A stretch of DNA of 64,000 bases from Rhipidocladum racemiflorum (taxonomy: Eukaryota > Streptophyta > Magnoliopsida > Poales > Poaceae), in assembly GCA_036346355.1 (NCBI GenBank), contig CM070577.1:9919666-9983665 (forward strand). The letters run 5' to 3'. Made by a program: the position numbers and the translations under genes. Under the pieces are notes generated by a model. It did not search any database, was not told the origin of the DNA, and was given only the letters and a program-made list of their open reading frames with translations. Below, in pieces: positions 1-12,909 of this stretch (within the stretch, counting starts at the first letter, position 1; the number at the start of each line of letters is the position of its first letter).

Positions 1-315
1 ATTTCTATACATTGTTGTACTAGCTCGTCTAGCAGCCTAATTAGAGGCCTAGGAGTCGGACGCTGTGAATTGATTGTGCAACACAAAACAGCGTACACAC
101 GACGTGCTTAAACCAGCTTGAATGGTTATGGTATAATGTGTGTGCTGACTGCTGAGTGCCCTTGGACCTCTGTAGCATGACTCATTGACTTCATCTGTTT
201 CATGGAAGAAACGCGCGAAAGGAACGATCTTGCTGGCCGCACAATTAATTGCCTTTTGCGTACGTGTGGAATTGATGCAGATGTAGAAATGTTAGGCTAG
301 GCAGCTCTTAGGTGC

Positions 316-999
316 CACTATCTTAAAAACTTATATTTATGGTGACACTAATAATCGAGATTAATTATTAGCGTCGGTTTTCAAACCAACACTAATAACC
401 CATCCTAGTATTACTTTCACCCAAACATGTTTTACTTCGAAATTCTAACAGAATCGAGCGGATTTAACTTCCCGAGAGATCACCTATCATAACACTACTC
501 TTACTCAAGCACGCTTAACTTTGAAGTTCTTATAGGATCCAATACTTTAGTACTGGTATGATCGCATGTAATATGTAACGCATCCCTCTCTCCTTAACCC
601 CGCAGAGCACCCAAACATCGATTTTAATGTTCTCATACTCCGAATACGATTTACGCTATATTTTAGTGTTGTCATATACTCCAAAACTTTGGAGGCTATT
701 TTGAGGTCCTAAACAACGTTTTTTTAGAATTCAATCGCCGCGCTCGCACTCGCAAAAAAGATCATTGAAAGACCTGATGATTTTCAGACTTAAGCGTTTT
801 CGGATGAAGCTTCTCATTCGCTTTCCAACGAGCCAAAGAATGTCCCGATCGGAGTTACGAGTCAAAAGTTATAGCCGTTTTAGCGAGACGTAGAGGGGTA
901 GACTATTTATGTTGATTTTTGGCTAGAATCACGCGATACAGATAATATTATTTGTGTCAGTTTTGTATACCTTCATCTCTTAGGTATTTTGTAGTAGTG
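316..999. mobile_element. Non-autonomous CACTA (En/Spm) element with TSD
   Basis: The element opens with CACTATCTTAAAAA and closes with GTAGTAGTG, the reverse complement of the canonical CACTACTAC terminus. It is flanked on both sides by the trinucleotide TGC (313-315 and 1000-1002), the 3-bp duplication typical of CACTA elements. Sub-terminal motifs of the type CGGTTTTCAAACCAACAC are visible near the left end. At 684 bp it has no transposase and must have been moved in trans. Its core (about 500-760) is the reverse complement of about 49270-49490 inside the larger CACTA element downstream, so the two are related. Confidence 0.85.
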
Positions 1000-1002
1000 T
1001 GC

Positions 1003-2127
1003 TTGAGATATGTTTCGAATGCTGTAGAGAATGTTTCGAACTGAAAGCGGAGATGTGGACGTCTCGCCAAATTTTCAAAAAATTTGACTCCTTTCTGCAG
1101 GAAAGGACACCACTTGGTGGTCTTCCACTAATAATCCAATGGTGTTACTTTCATCCTACGCAAAAGGAAGACAACGCCAGGTGTGTGCTGCAAATAAGTC
1201 CCGTTTTCCCTGTAGAAAACCATGGCTTGCATCGGAACAAAACCAACTGCGTTGCCGTAAACAATTAGTATTCTGCTCGTAACCCTCCATGCATGCTACA
1301 CAAAAGTGCAGTATATCTGTGCAAGAATGCAACAATATTTAACTTAGATCGATCCCCAATTTTATGTCCTTAAATAATGAAAGCGTAAAATGCACCAGGG
1401 CTCCCTAAACTTAGATTGTCTCACCAGCTGGCTCCGTTTGCAACATTGGACTAGTGCTGTAAACGGATACAAGTTTAAGGTGCTAATAAAGTAATTTGAC
1501 TAGTGCTGTAAACGGATGCATTTGACCAGTCTCGACCGATTGCGGGTTCATCACCGATCGACCGGGTTGCGACTGATCTACGTTAACTTTCGCTGAGCAC
1601 TAGCCTGATTAATTGACGATTATTTTAGTGAGTGTACTGGTTAACTTCTTATTCCATCTGGAAAAATCGCGAACGCGACGGCCAATTTTTTCCCTCGTCC
1701 GAATACGACCACGGATCAAATGTGCGTTGTTCGCAGGAGCCGTTCGGAGGTGCCGCCGTGGGGTTCTAGGAGGGGTTTGAGTTTGACCACGCGGGGGCTA
1801 GCTGGTGGCTGCGTCCTGACTCAGTAACCGCGGACTGCCTAACGACGCTATGCGTACCGAGACATGATGTCAGTCAGAGGGAAGCAGAATCATATAGCAG
1901 ATACATAACTACCTTATTAAAATTGAGAGTGTTTTTTCGGATAAAAATATTCACCATCAATTACTCTTAAGATGGTACCTGTATGACAACCCTATCGTTT
2001 TCATGAATTTTCTCATCCGCATTAGTCAGCTGCATGATATGCTCGTCAAAGATATTAAGATGATCAACGAAACGTGTACCTTTCTTCATACACAACCTAT
2101 AGATGTCACTTTAGCACACACTAGTTT
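1003..2127. other. Unassigned intergenic DNA
   Basis: I recognise no gene or element here. An 89-codon open frame at 999-1268 shows no familiar motif. The 20-mer GACTAGTGCTGTAAACGGAT occurs twice about 50 bp apart (near 1449 and 1498), a small direct repeat without further structure. Confidence 0.5.
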
Positions 2128-5100
2128 CGCTACTACACAAACTCTCATCACAGACGGTTCACAAACCTCAATGAGTCAATGATGAAAGAGATCATCAGAG
2201 ACGATTTTTAAACCGTTTGTGAAAATAAACATCACATACGATTATGAATAGGAACCGTCTATGATGAGAGTTCATCACAGACCGTTCCTCAGGAAAATGC
2301 TAGCCATGCCCTTTGAAACAAACATATTACAGATCATCACAAGCATATATTGATTCCATCCATTTTAGCAATTAACTCAATTACATCATACCACGTACGG
2401 CACATCCATTTTAGAAATGAAGTCAGATATGTTAACCAATGAAACTCAATTTTATTAACCAATTAATTGAATGCACAACTACAATTCACAAATCCACATC
2501 ACAAGTTTCATAAATGAACCCAATTGGCAATTAAAAAAAAAACATGTACAACTCCAGTAGTTAGGCAGCGTGGAATTCGCTTTTTTTATTTATGACTTTA
2601 GTGAGCAGGAAGAAACAAAGTTTCTCTCGAATATTGCTCAAATCGGTCTCTTTCAACGCACTTACAACGTCATTACTCTTTTTTGTAGTGAGGATGAGTT
2701 GCATGTTGTGGTAAACGTACAATTCACATAGGTTATTTCCCTTTCCCTATTGGTGGCACTGCAAATATAAAATATGTTAGTTCCAGAGTCATTATTACAG
2801 AGTTTGATATAAGATTATTGTGTATAGCGGATACCAAAAACTTAAAATCGTGCTATAGTTTTGTCCCGTCCTTGTACGCTTTCAATGCCCTACGTGATTG
2901 CAAAAGGTTAGCCTCAGCCATTCGGGATCGATGACCTTCTGAGCGATTGTGTTAAAGAAATAACATAGCCTCGTGATTGTCTCCCGGACCTTGACTGGCA
3001 AAATACTTCTAATTGCGACAGAAAGCATTTATGTCATCAACAAATGACAATCATGAGACTTTATACCAGTTAATTTCAAATCTTGCATCAAAACAAGTAT
3101 CTTCATATTAGAGGAGTAGCCGGACGGAACTTTCACACCATACAAGCATTGTCACAATTCAGTTCTTTCGACCTTTGACAGAGTGTAATAAGCAGGTTCG
3201 TAGTACGTATGGTCTTTATCGGTCTTTTCGGTGCTAACTCAGGTCTTATGTGCATATCGACCAACTCAAGCCGTGCGTTGATACCATCCTTTGTTTTGCC
3301 CTTAATGTTTAGTAAGAGACCAATCACACTATCACATACATTCTTCTCTACGTGCATGACGTTGATGCAATGGCAAACTTCTAGGTGCTCCCAGTAAGGT
3401 AGGTCCGAAAATATTGCTCTCTTCTTTCACATGCTCTTCTCACGAGTCCTTGATTTACGTCTCTTTCCATGCGCAACATCCAAATCCTTTACAATGTCAT
3501 GAACAACTCTCCTGCTTAAAAGCCTAGGAACTGAACCGTTTTCGTTCCTTCCATCGAATAGTTTCTTCATCTTGCGGTATAGGTGATTCTTCTGAAGGAA
3601 TCTACGGTGACGCATGTACACAATTTTGCGGGAGTGATTCAGCCACACACTTTTGGTGTCATCTAAGCAGTGAGTGTAGGCTTTGGATCCTTTTGTACTC
3701 TGGGCCGACAGTGTTTTTAGATCTTCTACCAATAGAGCTAGGTACACATCAATATTGTTCCTAGGTTATTTTGGTTCTTAGATAAGTATAGACAACAAAA
3801 TGTACTTCCACTTCATAGACAACCAAGGAGGAAGGTTGTAGATATAGAGATTCACAAACCAAGCGCTATGCCGCTGCTCATGTTACCGAAAGAATTCATT
3901 CCATCTGTACTCAATCCAAACCTTATATTCATCGGATCCGCATCGAATTCTCGAAACCTCCTATCGATGTTTCTCCACTGGATGTAGGGTGTCTTAGCAT
4001 TCCATCATTCTTACGATCCTCGGAGTGCCAACACAGCAGTTTTGCCTCCTTTGGGTTCGTAAACAAATACTTCAAACGGGAAATTACTGGTAGATACCAT
4101 GCCACCTTAGCAGGAGGTCCTTTCTTCACCTCGATGCTCTCGCCGTCATCATCTGAATGACTCTTACGCTTGTACCGGGATGCATTGCACACCGAACAAA
4201 CATGCAAGTTTGTGTACTCTTTACGGTACAGGATACAGTCGTTTAGACATGCATGTATTCTTTGTACTTCCATTCCCAAGGGACAAAGAACCTTCTTGGC
4301 TTTGTAGGTGGTTGACAACAACTTGCTTCCCTCTGGAAGCATGTCTGCCAATAGACGTAACATCATTGTGAAACTCTTTTTGGACTAACCGTTGCTTGCC
4401 TTCAATTTTAGTAGTTCAAGCACGGATGACAAACTTGTTTATTTCAACTTGTAGCCTGCGAACAAAGGTTTCTTCGAGTCTTCCATCAAGCCCCAGAACT
4501 TTTGATATTCCCTGTCATCATGGCTTCCTTCTGCATCGCGCAACATCTGATCCAGATTGTCATCCTACAACCTATCCTCATCGGAAGCACAATTGATATG
4601 ACCATCCCGCATATTGTTGACTTCGTCGACGATGTTAACACTACCAATTGCTTCCAATATATTATGCTCTTCGCCATGTATACCCCCTTTTGAAACCCCC
4701 TCAGAATCATTTGTGTTTCAATATGCGCTGAGTTTCGAAACATCTTCAGATTTTCGTATTCAATGCACAAACAAGACATAAATTGTATCCCCTTATTAAA
4801 CATATCTTCCTCTGCAGCTCTTTTAAAAGTGGAGACGCCATTAAGATAATCGACACTCGTACAGTTCTCAGCGTACATTCAACTTTGATCCATCTACACT
4901 ACACATATAACATTTAGTGTTAAATATTAAGTACACTAGGTATGCGCATGCACACATTCTTAAATTAGTTATACAATGCTAGCTACTTTTTGAATATAAT
5001 GCAATTATATAACCAATTACTACCTTACATCACAAAAAAATTAACACAATCTTCAAATTCTCTCTTCACCAAACTAGCTAGCTAAATCTTAAATATAATA

Positions 5101-5205
5101 ATGCAATTTGAACCCATTACTAACCTTAGATCGCCAAGAACGACTTGAATTGATCTATAAGCTAGATCTAAACAATCTTTAAATTCTATCCTTACCAAGC
5201 TATAT
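2128..5205 (-). mobile_element. Degenerate CACTA (En/Spm) transposon, one end missing
   Basis: The left end reads CGCTACTACACAAACTC, one change from the canonical CACTACTACA. It is followed at 2145-2290 by repeated CATCACAGACGGTTC-type sub-terminal motifs in both orientations. A TNP2-like transposase lies on the minus strand between 4893 and about 2870, so the element's 5' end should be to the right. That end is missing: at about 5205 the sequence passes directly into a family-L LTR fragment. The stretch 4900-5205 is AT-rich transposon 5' leader with two diverged copies of a roughly 40-bp motif. The right boundary is approximate. Confidence 0.8.
2870..4893 (-). pseudogene. TNP2-like CACTA transposase, broken
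   Basis: This is the remnant of the transposase that cuts and moves CACTA elements by binding their sub-terminal repeats. Read leftward from 4893 it begins MDQS, then a stop in place of the conserved Trp, then MYAENCTSVDYLNG (Transpos_assoc-type N-terminus, about 4893-4690). Transposase_21-type sequence follows (4366-3929), with the family words CPLGMEVQRIHACLNDCILY and KVAWYLPVISRLKYLF. The segment at 3747-3427 holds CLDDTKSVWLNHSRKIVYM and RRFLQKNHLYR but lacks the roughly 40 residues normally found before it, an internal deletion. At 3357-3133 comes MHVEKNVCDSVIGLLLNIKG, and about 3060-2870 holds a DUF4218-like piece with KSHDCHLLM and VIDPEWL. Several frameshifts and stops separate these blocks, so no full protein can be made. 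The family assignment is firm; the exact ends are not. Confidence 0.88.
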
Positions 5206-8200
5206 CTTGAAGTTGTCGATGACGGAATATGGGACGTCGGATTCTATACGTTGTATATCGGAAAAGATAGCAAATAGCAAATAACACTTTCAATAGTGGC
5301 AAAAAGAAGTCAAATGTAAAATCAAATAAAAGCAATACGTAAAACAAGCAGGTTTGGTTAGGTTTTCTTGATCATGTATGCGAGCAAACTACTTTTATGC
5401 TGCAGTCTTTATTACTGATTAATAGTTTGAGGGGGTGCATCGCACACGACACCTATTCTTTATGATTTGTTTTATTTTGTTTTACAAATTTAAGAAGTTA
5501 AGATTGTAATTTTAAATATATTTAATTTCAAATTCAAGAGGCCAAAATTATTTATGTTATTATAAATTAGTACATAAAGCAACAGGGTGAAAGCAGGTAT
5601 AAGTTGCATGATTAAATTTAAACAAATACCAGACACTAATAACCAATTACTAGTGCATGAAAGGCTTAACTTAAGGTACTAGTCATTGAACAAGTTTATT
5701 TATTTGTATTATGGACTCTTAGGGTTTATAATACGCAGAGTTATGCTTTTGATAGGATTCAAATGCAAAACATATTATAATAGAAATGCTTATACATAAT
5801 AAAACAGTCACATGTCTTAGGGAGTATTCTAAGAATGATCCTAAAGGTATAAGTGCTTATTGTTAATGTTCTATTCATCAAATGAAAGTTTAAGTGTATA
5901 TTGTGTCTAGAATCTTGTTTACAAATGAAAACCAATATAGACTAGGGTCAAGTCGAACCATTCTTGTAGTATTAAATGATCCAGTATTATGGATCATATA
6001 AAACAAGTTCTATATGTATGTTTACTAATGTGTGCATTGTGATTATATTCTAAACATAAATATATGAAGCATGATTATTTACTAACTTTGTTCAACCTTA
6101 ATCAATCATGAAAAGTTCTTGCATATTTGGAATATTCAAAACCTTAGGAACATTTTAACATTCATTTCATGAATTAAGAAGTTATGGCTTACAATAAATA
6201 TATTATGGTTTCGAATATAATAGGAAAAGTTCAACGGTAAACCCTAAATATTATTTCAGAATCATGTTCTCTACTATCTAACTAGCACAAAGAAATTTGT
6301 TTCACCTCGTCTGGACTTCATATGAATAAGTTATGATTATTTGAAAATTTAACATATTGAATTCAACCCTATTTTAAAAATGAAATAAACTAACTCCAAA
6401 TTTGGATTTCTTTGCATATTTAGAAATCTTATGATGTAAGGATTCTAGTGAAATTTGTTTCATTCGAATTGGACTTCATTTGCACAAGATCTACATGCGG
6501 CATATTTGAATCCTATTCTTTGAATTAGAATTCTAATTTAAACTATTGATCAAACTCCAAATATTTTTGCATATTCTGAAACTAGATGATGTAACATGAA
6601 GTTAGAAACTTGTTTCATTCAGTTTGGAGATATAGTTTAGAAGTTAGGGGCATTTGAATCAATTCAGTTTTGATTAAATCATAGGAAATTCCAAAATGCA
6701 CTTTCAATAATTGAAGGTGTATTTGCAAATTCTATGTGCGCTGCAGCTCTTTCAATTTACCCTCAGGCACTGACAAACTGGGGCCACCAGTCAGTGACTC
6801 GCGCGCTTGCACCCGCATGCGAGGGATGGCTGACTAATGGGGCTGGTTGTCCAGTGAGAACTCGGCTCAGAGCTGACCAGTGGGCCACTGGCATCATCAT
6901 CATGGCCTTTGGATGAGAGAATGACACGGTGAGCCCACCTAGCAGAGGGCCGAAGCAGGGGAGGCACGGATATGGCCTTTCCGTAGCTCGCCGGCGGTAA
7001 GGAAGATCGGCCAGACCTTAGCATCGGCAGGGTGAGCTAGAGGTCTCGACCAGGGTTTGAATGGAGATGGCTTTCGACGGCCAGTCTAGTTGAGTTCAAG
7101 TCCTCCCCGTCGCAGCACAGGGCGAGGTGTGGGCGTGATTGATGCAGTGGCAGTGATGTGTCATGTGTTCTCAGGCGATGTGAATTGCGACCGGGGAAAC
7201 GGACAAGAAAAGAGGTGGTGGCTTAGGTTGTTGGCGGCTTCACGAGAAAGGGAGGGCAAACAGAGGTGAAGGTGAGCTGAGGAAGAGGGAGCTGACAAAG
7301 GGGCACGTGGTCCACCGGTCAGAGGGAGAGGAAATAAAAGAGAGAGGCCAGTGGCTGTACGCGGATCCGGGAGCAAGGCGGGCCACTTTTCAGTGATACG
7401 GGGTGAAGGAGGGCTAGTTAGCTGGTATTTAATAGGGGGATCCCACATGCCAGCCGAAGGAGGAGAGAGGGTTTGGTTCAATGCATGATCTTATCTTCTA
7501 ATAGTCAAGATTAAGCATTTAAATGAGGGGCCTAATAATGACATGAATTTTCTAAACTTTTTGAATAGCTTTTTGGATAAGTTATCTTGCTTTTATAAAA
7601 TTTTGGCATCAAAATGCTTAACAGTTTATTTATTAAAATTCTGACAATCCCAACTGTACAGAAATTTCATTATGGAATTTGATTTTATGAGGATCTAAAT
7701 CAATTGATAAATTTTGAAATTTTTACACAAGGTTCAAATTGACATCAGGCATATTCCATAATCATTTCATATTTTAATTACAATGATTTATTTTTTTTAA
7801 ATTCTTTTACTCTATTTTTCAAATTTCCAAGATTGGGATATTTAAATTGGGATAAATAGTAAATCTAACTTTTCATTTTTAAAAATTTTACCAGAGATGG
7901 ATAAGGGTATGAAGATCTTATTATCACAAGTTGGGCCACGTTGAATCTACACAAAAATTTAAAAAATTGCTTCTTGCACTATTGAATGTCACATCCATTT
8001 AATAGAAATAATCATTTCACAGATTAAATGGATTCACATGGATTTTTGACTGCCACATTAGGGTTCTAGAAGTCTCCATTCATTTTTATATTATTTTTGG
8101 AGATTTTTCTTATTTTTTATATTTTTATCTTTTTTACCATTTCCTTTTTCTCATAAAATTCAAATATCCTACTAACAAGAAATTCACTAAAATGTAAATA

Positions 8201-8280
8201 AATTAAGGAAATTCAACAATAAATCAAATTCACCTTTTAATATTTTATTATTACTGTTTATCGAATTTTGGAATGTTACA
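5206..8280 (-). repeat. Family-L long LTR, minus-strand fragment
   Basis: The right end, GAATGTTACA at 8280, is the reverse complement of a TGTAACATTC LTR start. About 7500-8280 matches, in opposite orientation, the first 800 bp of the LTR at 41455. Next, moving left, come a GC-rich block (6730-7490) and an AT-rich block (5206-6720) that matches the reverse complement of about 43440-45060. The 3' part is missing where the CACTA relic begins. No retroviral coding sequence is present; the open frames in the GC-rich block show no known domain. Confidence 0.72.
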
Positions 8281-10102
8281 AACCCGAACCCACACTTGTT
8301 TTTGTATAGGAAATTTTATTTGATTTTTTATCTGATTTCTTTTTACCGTTATTAAAATTTTGATTTTTACTATTTGTTATATTTCCATTGAACGACGTGT
8401 AGATACCGATGCCTATGACGCCGTTGTCGATGATTCCAGTTACAACTTCAATTTCGTTGAGCACAACAATAATTAGCAAGGCAAGCATCCCCTTAATCAT
8501 ATTGAACCCAAGATTTTAAAATGTTTTGTCAAATGTTTTCATGCATGCGCTTTGTTCATAAAATCTCTATATTGTGGGATTCTGGTAGATATACCTGAAC
8601 TGATGGGATTTCCTTAATTATTATTGACATGTGAACCTTGACAAACTTAGATCGTGGATTGGCGCATGAAAATTATGAAATGGGTATACCCGATTATTAT
8701 GTGCATCTGCTTAGTATGCTTTAGAATTGGGAATGCGAACAGATGGTTATACTATTCTTATTAAATTTTAAATATTGGAAATAAATGTTGGAAATGGTGG
8801 ATTATGTGATCAATGGTATTTTAATAAAAATAAAAATAAAACTATAATTTTGACGAGGGCAATTATTGGTAATAGCTGGTTGTGTGAGCATTAACTTGCA
8901 CGTAGATATGGAGAGATTTCTCATCTGTGTCGAATTAAGGGCCAAACTAAGTGTTCGTTAAATCCAACAATTTTTGTTCAACCACAAGGCTGGTATGGGA
9001 CGTGGTCTTAACTTATTAAGTTACTTATAACTAGCTTTGCGTATTGGAAGGCTGTAGTAGTACGGCCTATTCCAGTATGGATTGCTCGGAGGGGCACCCA
9101 CACCGAGGTGGTGGGAATAATGTTTGCTGATACAACAGTGTACACCTTGCTTTGGGCTCATGATTTTTATGATTTATGTGAAAGTTTATTTCTACCGCCA
9201 TAGCAAGGGCTTGTTGTCACCTGGCTGGTGCAAAGTTAGGGCTAGGTAATGTAACAATTATGTTATGGACTCTCTGCGGCATACCAAATGAAGTGTGCAA
9301 AAAGACCATGCAAAAAGAGAGGATATATCTTGTGGGTAATGTTGTACACCTCTGCAGAGTGAAAATCTTTTCAAAAAGCCGTTCCCACGGTCATGGGAGT
9401 CTTGGTGCGCTAGGACTAGTTAGATGTTTTAATATTTCATAAAAAGGAATGAATGGATTAAAATGGAATCTTACTGGTTAATCATGATTATGATATATTT
9501 TAATTTTGCCATGTGTTGGCATTGGACGATATTTTGCTCACGAAGGAGTACTGTGAGTTAGTTGTTACATTTATGTTATTTATACTTGTTATTTTATATA
9601 CCTATCGAATTATTTTTACTAAATTTCGCTTTTAATTTATTATTCAGTATTTATAATTCAATTTGGTTTCATGCAAAGTAATTGTAGTATCCTTTCTCTT
9701 GATACAGCCTACATTTATCTTAGATTTGCAAACACTTTAAGCCTTGTTGAGTACGTAATGTACTCTCCCTTGCTATTATTGTTATTTTCAGGTGAAGAAA
9801 TAGAATATTCTGGAGAATCATACTTTGACGCAGGTTAAGAGAATTATGACAATAATTTTATCTAGAGTTTATACCTTGTTTGAGGGTTATGTGGCAAACT
9901 AAAAGACTTTTGATTCTTTCGTTGTATTCTGATCAACCTTACAGGTCATAGTGTATAAATGCTTTCTCTATGATATGAAATAAAATATGGTGTATGGTTG
10001 TGATTTTAATTTGTGGAAGTGCGTACTAGCTACTAATCATAGGACTAGCACATTATACACTTTAGAGCCTTTCTTTTGTGGTCATAAAAGGGAGGGTCTC
10101 AC
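8281..10102 (+). repeat. Family-L long LTR, plus-strand 3' fragment
   Basis: This segment aligns in order with 44940-46838 of the intact family-L LTR. Shared landmarks are the GGTAGATATA words near 8586, the AATAGCTGGTTGTG word near 8869, and the 3' end AGCATAAAAGTGAGGGTCTCAC-like tail (here GGAGGGTCTCAC at 10091-10102). It starts in the middle of the LTR directly against the end of the minus-strand copy, so one copy probably inserted into the other before later truncation. Confidence 0.7.
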
Positions 10103-10414
10103 TGTGGCGTAACTAGGGTGGCTCAGGTGGGGCAACCACAGTGGTAGGAGACGATGCAGCTGCAGTGGCCGGAGGCCGCATGGTGCCAATGCTGGAGCAG
10201 TGGAGGAGTTAAAGAGGAAGGGATTGGAACTTGGAAGGGGAGGCGGCTTGGCTAGGTGAGGTAGGAAAGGGGGTGAGGTGATAGTGGGGCCCACCAACTG
10301 CGCGGCTCGATAACTTCTGGGGTGGTGCTTAGGTTCGAACAGGGGAAAAGGAAGTGTGACTAACATGTGGGCTATCATTGTTCTAGATCGGCATGTCAAT
10401 GACTATCTACAGCA
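10103..10414. other. GC-rich remnant, probably family-L LTR leader
   Basis: A GC-rich block follows the end of the plus-strand LTR, as happens at 46845 after the intact copy. It contains a GTGGGGCCCACCA-type word also seen in the GC-rich blocks of the other family-L copies. I infer it is a leftover of a minus-strand family-L copy. No gene is supported. Confidence 0.4.
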
Positions 10415-11258
10415 TGATTGGGGTACCCCATTGATGGATACTCATACCACAGGTACCCCAAGTGGCCCGATTAATCAGTTGGGCCGATTCGAGCCCAGCT
10501 CCGACCGGCAGGCCTACGCTGGGCAGCAAAGGAGTCCCGCCCTGACTCGGAGGAGATCGTCCCCACCAATGACCACGGCATCGGGGCTCGCACCGGGAGT
10601 TGGCCGCCTACCCCGCGGGCATTACGTTCGAGACACCCCTGTGGGGGTAGATGGCTCCTTCCCGAGGCAGCAGAGGGGCCGCGCGAAGTCAAGCTCTGGT
10701 CCCATCCGCCTGACACGTAACCAGAGGACGCGCCCTCTGGCAGGGGACACCAAAGTCAGGCACCACCACGTCAGCACCCCTGGGCAAGTGAAGCAGCACG
10801 TCACTCCCCCCAACCAGTCCCAGAACCGACTCCCTCGACTGGTCTACCTGCCCGGCGTGAAGGACGTGAGGACCGGTCGGGCGACGAGACCCAAGAACGG
10901 ACTTCGAGACATAAGAGGCACTCCCCCCTTTTTTTTCTCTTTTCTTCAAACTCCGATGTAACCTGCCTCTTTTCTGTCTATATAAGGAGGGGCAGGACCC
11001 TGAGTGTGGGGGGCCCCCCTTCTCTGGATCGATCGAACTAGAGACCGATTGAGCACCCAAGGGAACAGTCCCTCGTCTGTAATCCCCCGGCAATCATTCG
11101 CCCCGAGAAACAATACACATCCACAGCACGAACTGGAGTAGGGACCTTCAGCCCGAACCAGTATAAACCTCTGGCTTCATGAGTCGACCATTCGGGAAAA
11201 GGGAGCGCGCGACCCCACTAACCAAAAATTCGTATTGCCGGTGCACGAAACATCGACA
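10415..11258 (+). repeat. Gypsy-type LTR (solo LTR or fragment)
   Basis: The segment starts TGATTGGGGTACCCC and a plausible end is GAAACATCGACA at 11258, giving TG...CA ends and a length of 844 bp. A TATA box (TATATAAG, 10979-10986) sits about two thirds of the way along, followed by a C-rich leader, as in grass gypsy LTRs. No matching 5-bp target duplication is visible (CAGCA left, CCCAT right) and no coding region is attached. The right end is therefore uncertain. The several open frames across it have no recognisable domain. Confidence 0.6.
10979..10986 (+). promoter_or_regulatory. TATA box of the solo LTR
   Basis: TATATAAG followed by GGAGGGGCAG lies at the position expected for the U3/R border of a gypsy LTR. 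Assignment is by motif and context only. Confidence 0.5.
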
Positions 11259-12904
11259 CCCATTCGCTTCGTCTTTGTTTTCTTTATTGGCCTCGTCTTC
11301 GCTTTTGACCACGTAGGTGAGATTAAAAGCGCTCCCTATGTGTACCGTAACGTTGCTATATGTGTAATTTACGCGGTATCTATTCTTGTGTGATATCCGA
11401 TAAAAAAATATCTAATACCGTATCAATTTCGCTATGTATTCGCTTCGAATTCGTGATTGATATTATCCGTCGTATTCGTATCCGGTATTATTCGTATCTA
11501 ACTACATATTCGACAAAAAATATAGTTTAAAATATAAAAAATAATAGTATCTGACAGAATCCGAACTGATTGCAACCGAGGATAAACATAGGACGATGCT
11601 GGATGATCGACGCCGGTGAGCCAGGCACGCACTCGGCCAGCCATCGAGCTAGCCCAAGTTAACACCAAGCACACCCCACGTAATATATCGCGTCTTGTCC
11701 GAGAAGCCTTCTTTTTTTAGCCTCGAACATACTTTTTCTTTCTGTGCTGGTGCACGGCGGCAAAACTTCTCCTGAGCTTCTCTTCCTTGGCAAATTTCTG
11801 CCGATCAAAATTCACTAAATAATCAATTTATTTATTTAATCACTTAATTAATCATTTAATTATAATTACATAATTAACCGCCTAATTAATTAATTAACTC
11901 ACTCACCTAACACCTGTGGATGTAGGGGAGCTCTCCTGCTGCGCGGCAAGTGTTGTCGCTCTACAAAAGTATGGCAAGTAACACGTATCAGCTTTTGACA
12001 TTTCTGTCATCAGAGAGAGAACTATTTTTATAATTACATTAATGTTTGGGCAAAATTTGAGGGAAAAAAAAAGTGTAAGACCATTGTTCTACGCGAGCCA
12101 CGTGGGGCCCGAGCAAAAGCTGCGCCCTTGACCAAACCTAGCTGCAATTTTGTGTCAGTTTATGGTGGATTCGGTTTGATTCTTGCACATGAATTGTGTC
12201 AAGTTCTTGGTGTAACCGTACGTGCTTTTCGCTGGTTGGAGATTATATATGCATCGATCGTACGCGGTGATGCGTGCTGACAAGAGAGAAAAAGGAGCTG
12301 CAACCACGGGTGTACAGGTGGAATCCAATCGTGCATCGTCTCGTGCCTAATCCTACCAAAACTTTCCTGACCCAGCCTAGCTCTACAGCAATTTGTTTTT
12401 GGATCAAGTAGTTAACTAGATTGCTAAGAAGAATGCTATGTATTAGTTTCAACTTACAACATGATGGTATACGTTGAACATGCAGGCCGTACCGAATTGC
12501 ACCTTTGTCAGAGCTCTCACGGTCTCACCACCCCCTCATACGTTACTCCGTTGGTATCTCTGTTCGTACATAGCTTATACCCAAAACCCAAGTGAATTAA
12601 CTTTACTAGATAGTATTCACAGAATTGCTCCTCTCTGTGTAAATCAAACCTAATTGGCTCGTGTACTTAATACATTGATCACATGCAAGAGCTAAGAAAA
12701 GCTATTCTGTTCTATTTAAAGCTCAGGTCGGTTAGTTCAGGTTTTCTAATGCATACACAGATTTTGTTTCTTAGATTCGTAATGCGACCGGAATTTGTCG
12801 GTGTTCTTGCGAAAACAGTAAAATTCGGTCTTGTCCTGGACATCCAAGCATGCAAAGTAAGACATTATCACATTACAGGTACGGCCGACAAAAAAGCTTG
12901 TTAA
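11259..12904. other. Unassigned intergenic DNA
   Basis: AT-rich sequence with runs such as TAATTAATTAATTAAC near 11880 and a stretch of TATTCG/CGTATT words at 11390-11500. I see no open frame with a recognisable domain, no transposon terminus and no RNA gene. Its right end carries the GGTTT that was duplicated by the Tat-1a insertion. Confidence 0.5.
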
Positions 12905-12909
12905 GGTTT

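Noticed and set aside
2128..4893. Intact autonomous CACTA transposon
   Set aside because: The transposase has several stops, frameshifts and an internal deletion, and the 5' terminus of the element is missing.
7161..7481. 106-codon open frame in a GC-rich block, possible host gene
   Set aside because: It lies in the leader block of a family-L LTR, is Pro/Ser/Leu-rich as expected from GC-biased non-coding DNA, and shows no domain.
10415..11258. A full target-site duplication for the 10415 LTR
   Set aside because: Flanks CAGCA and CCCAT do not match, so I report it only as a solo LTR or fragment.
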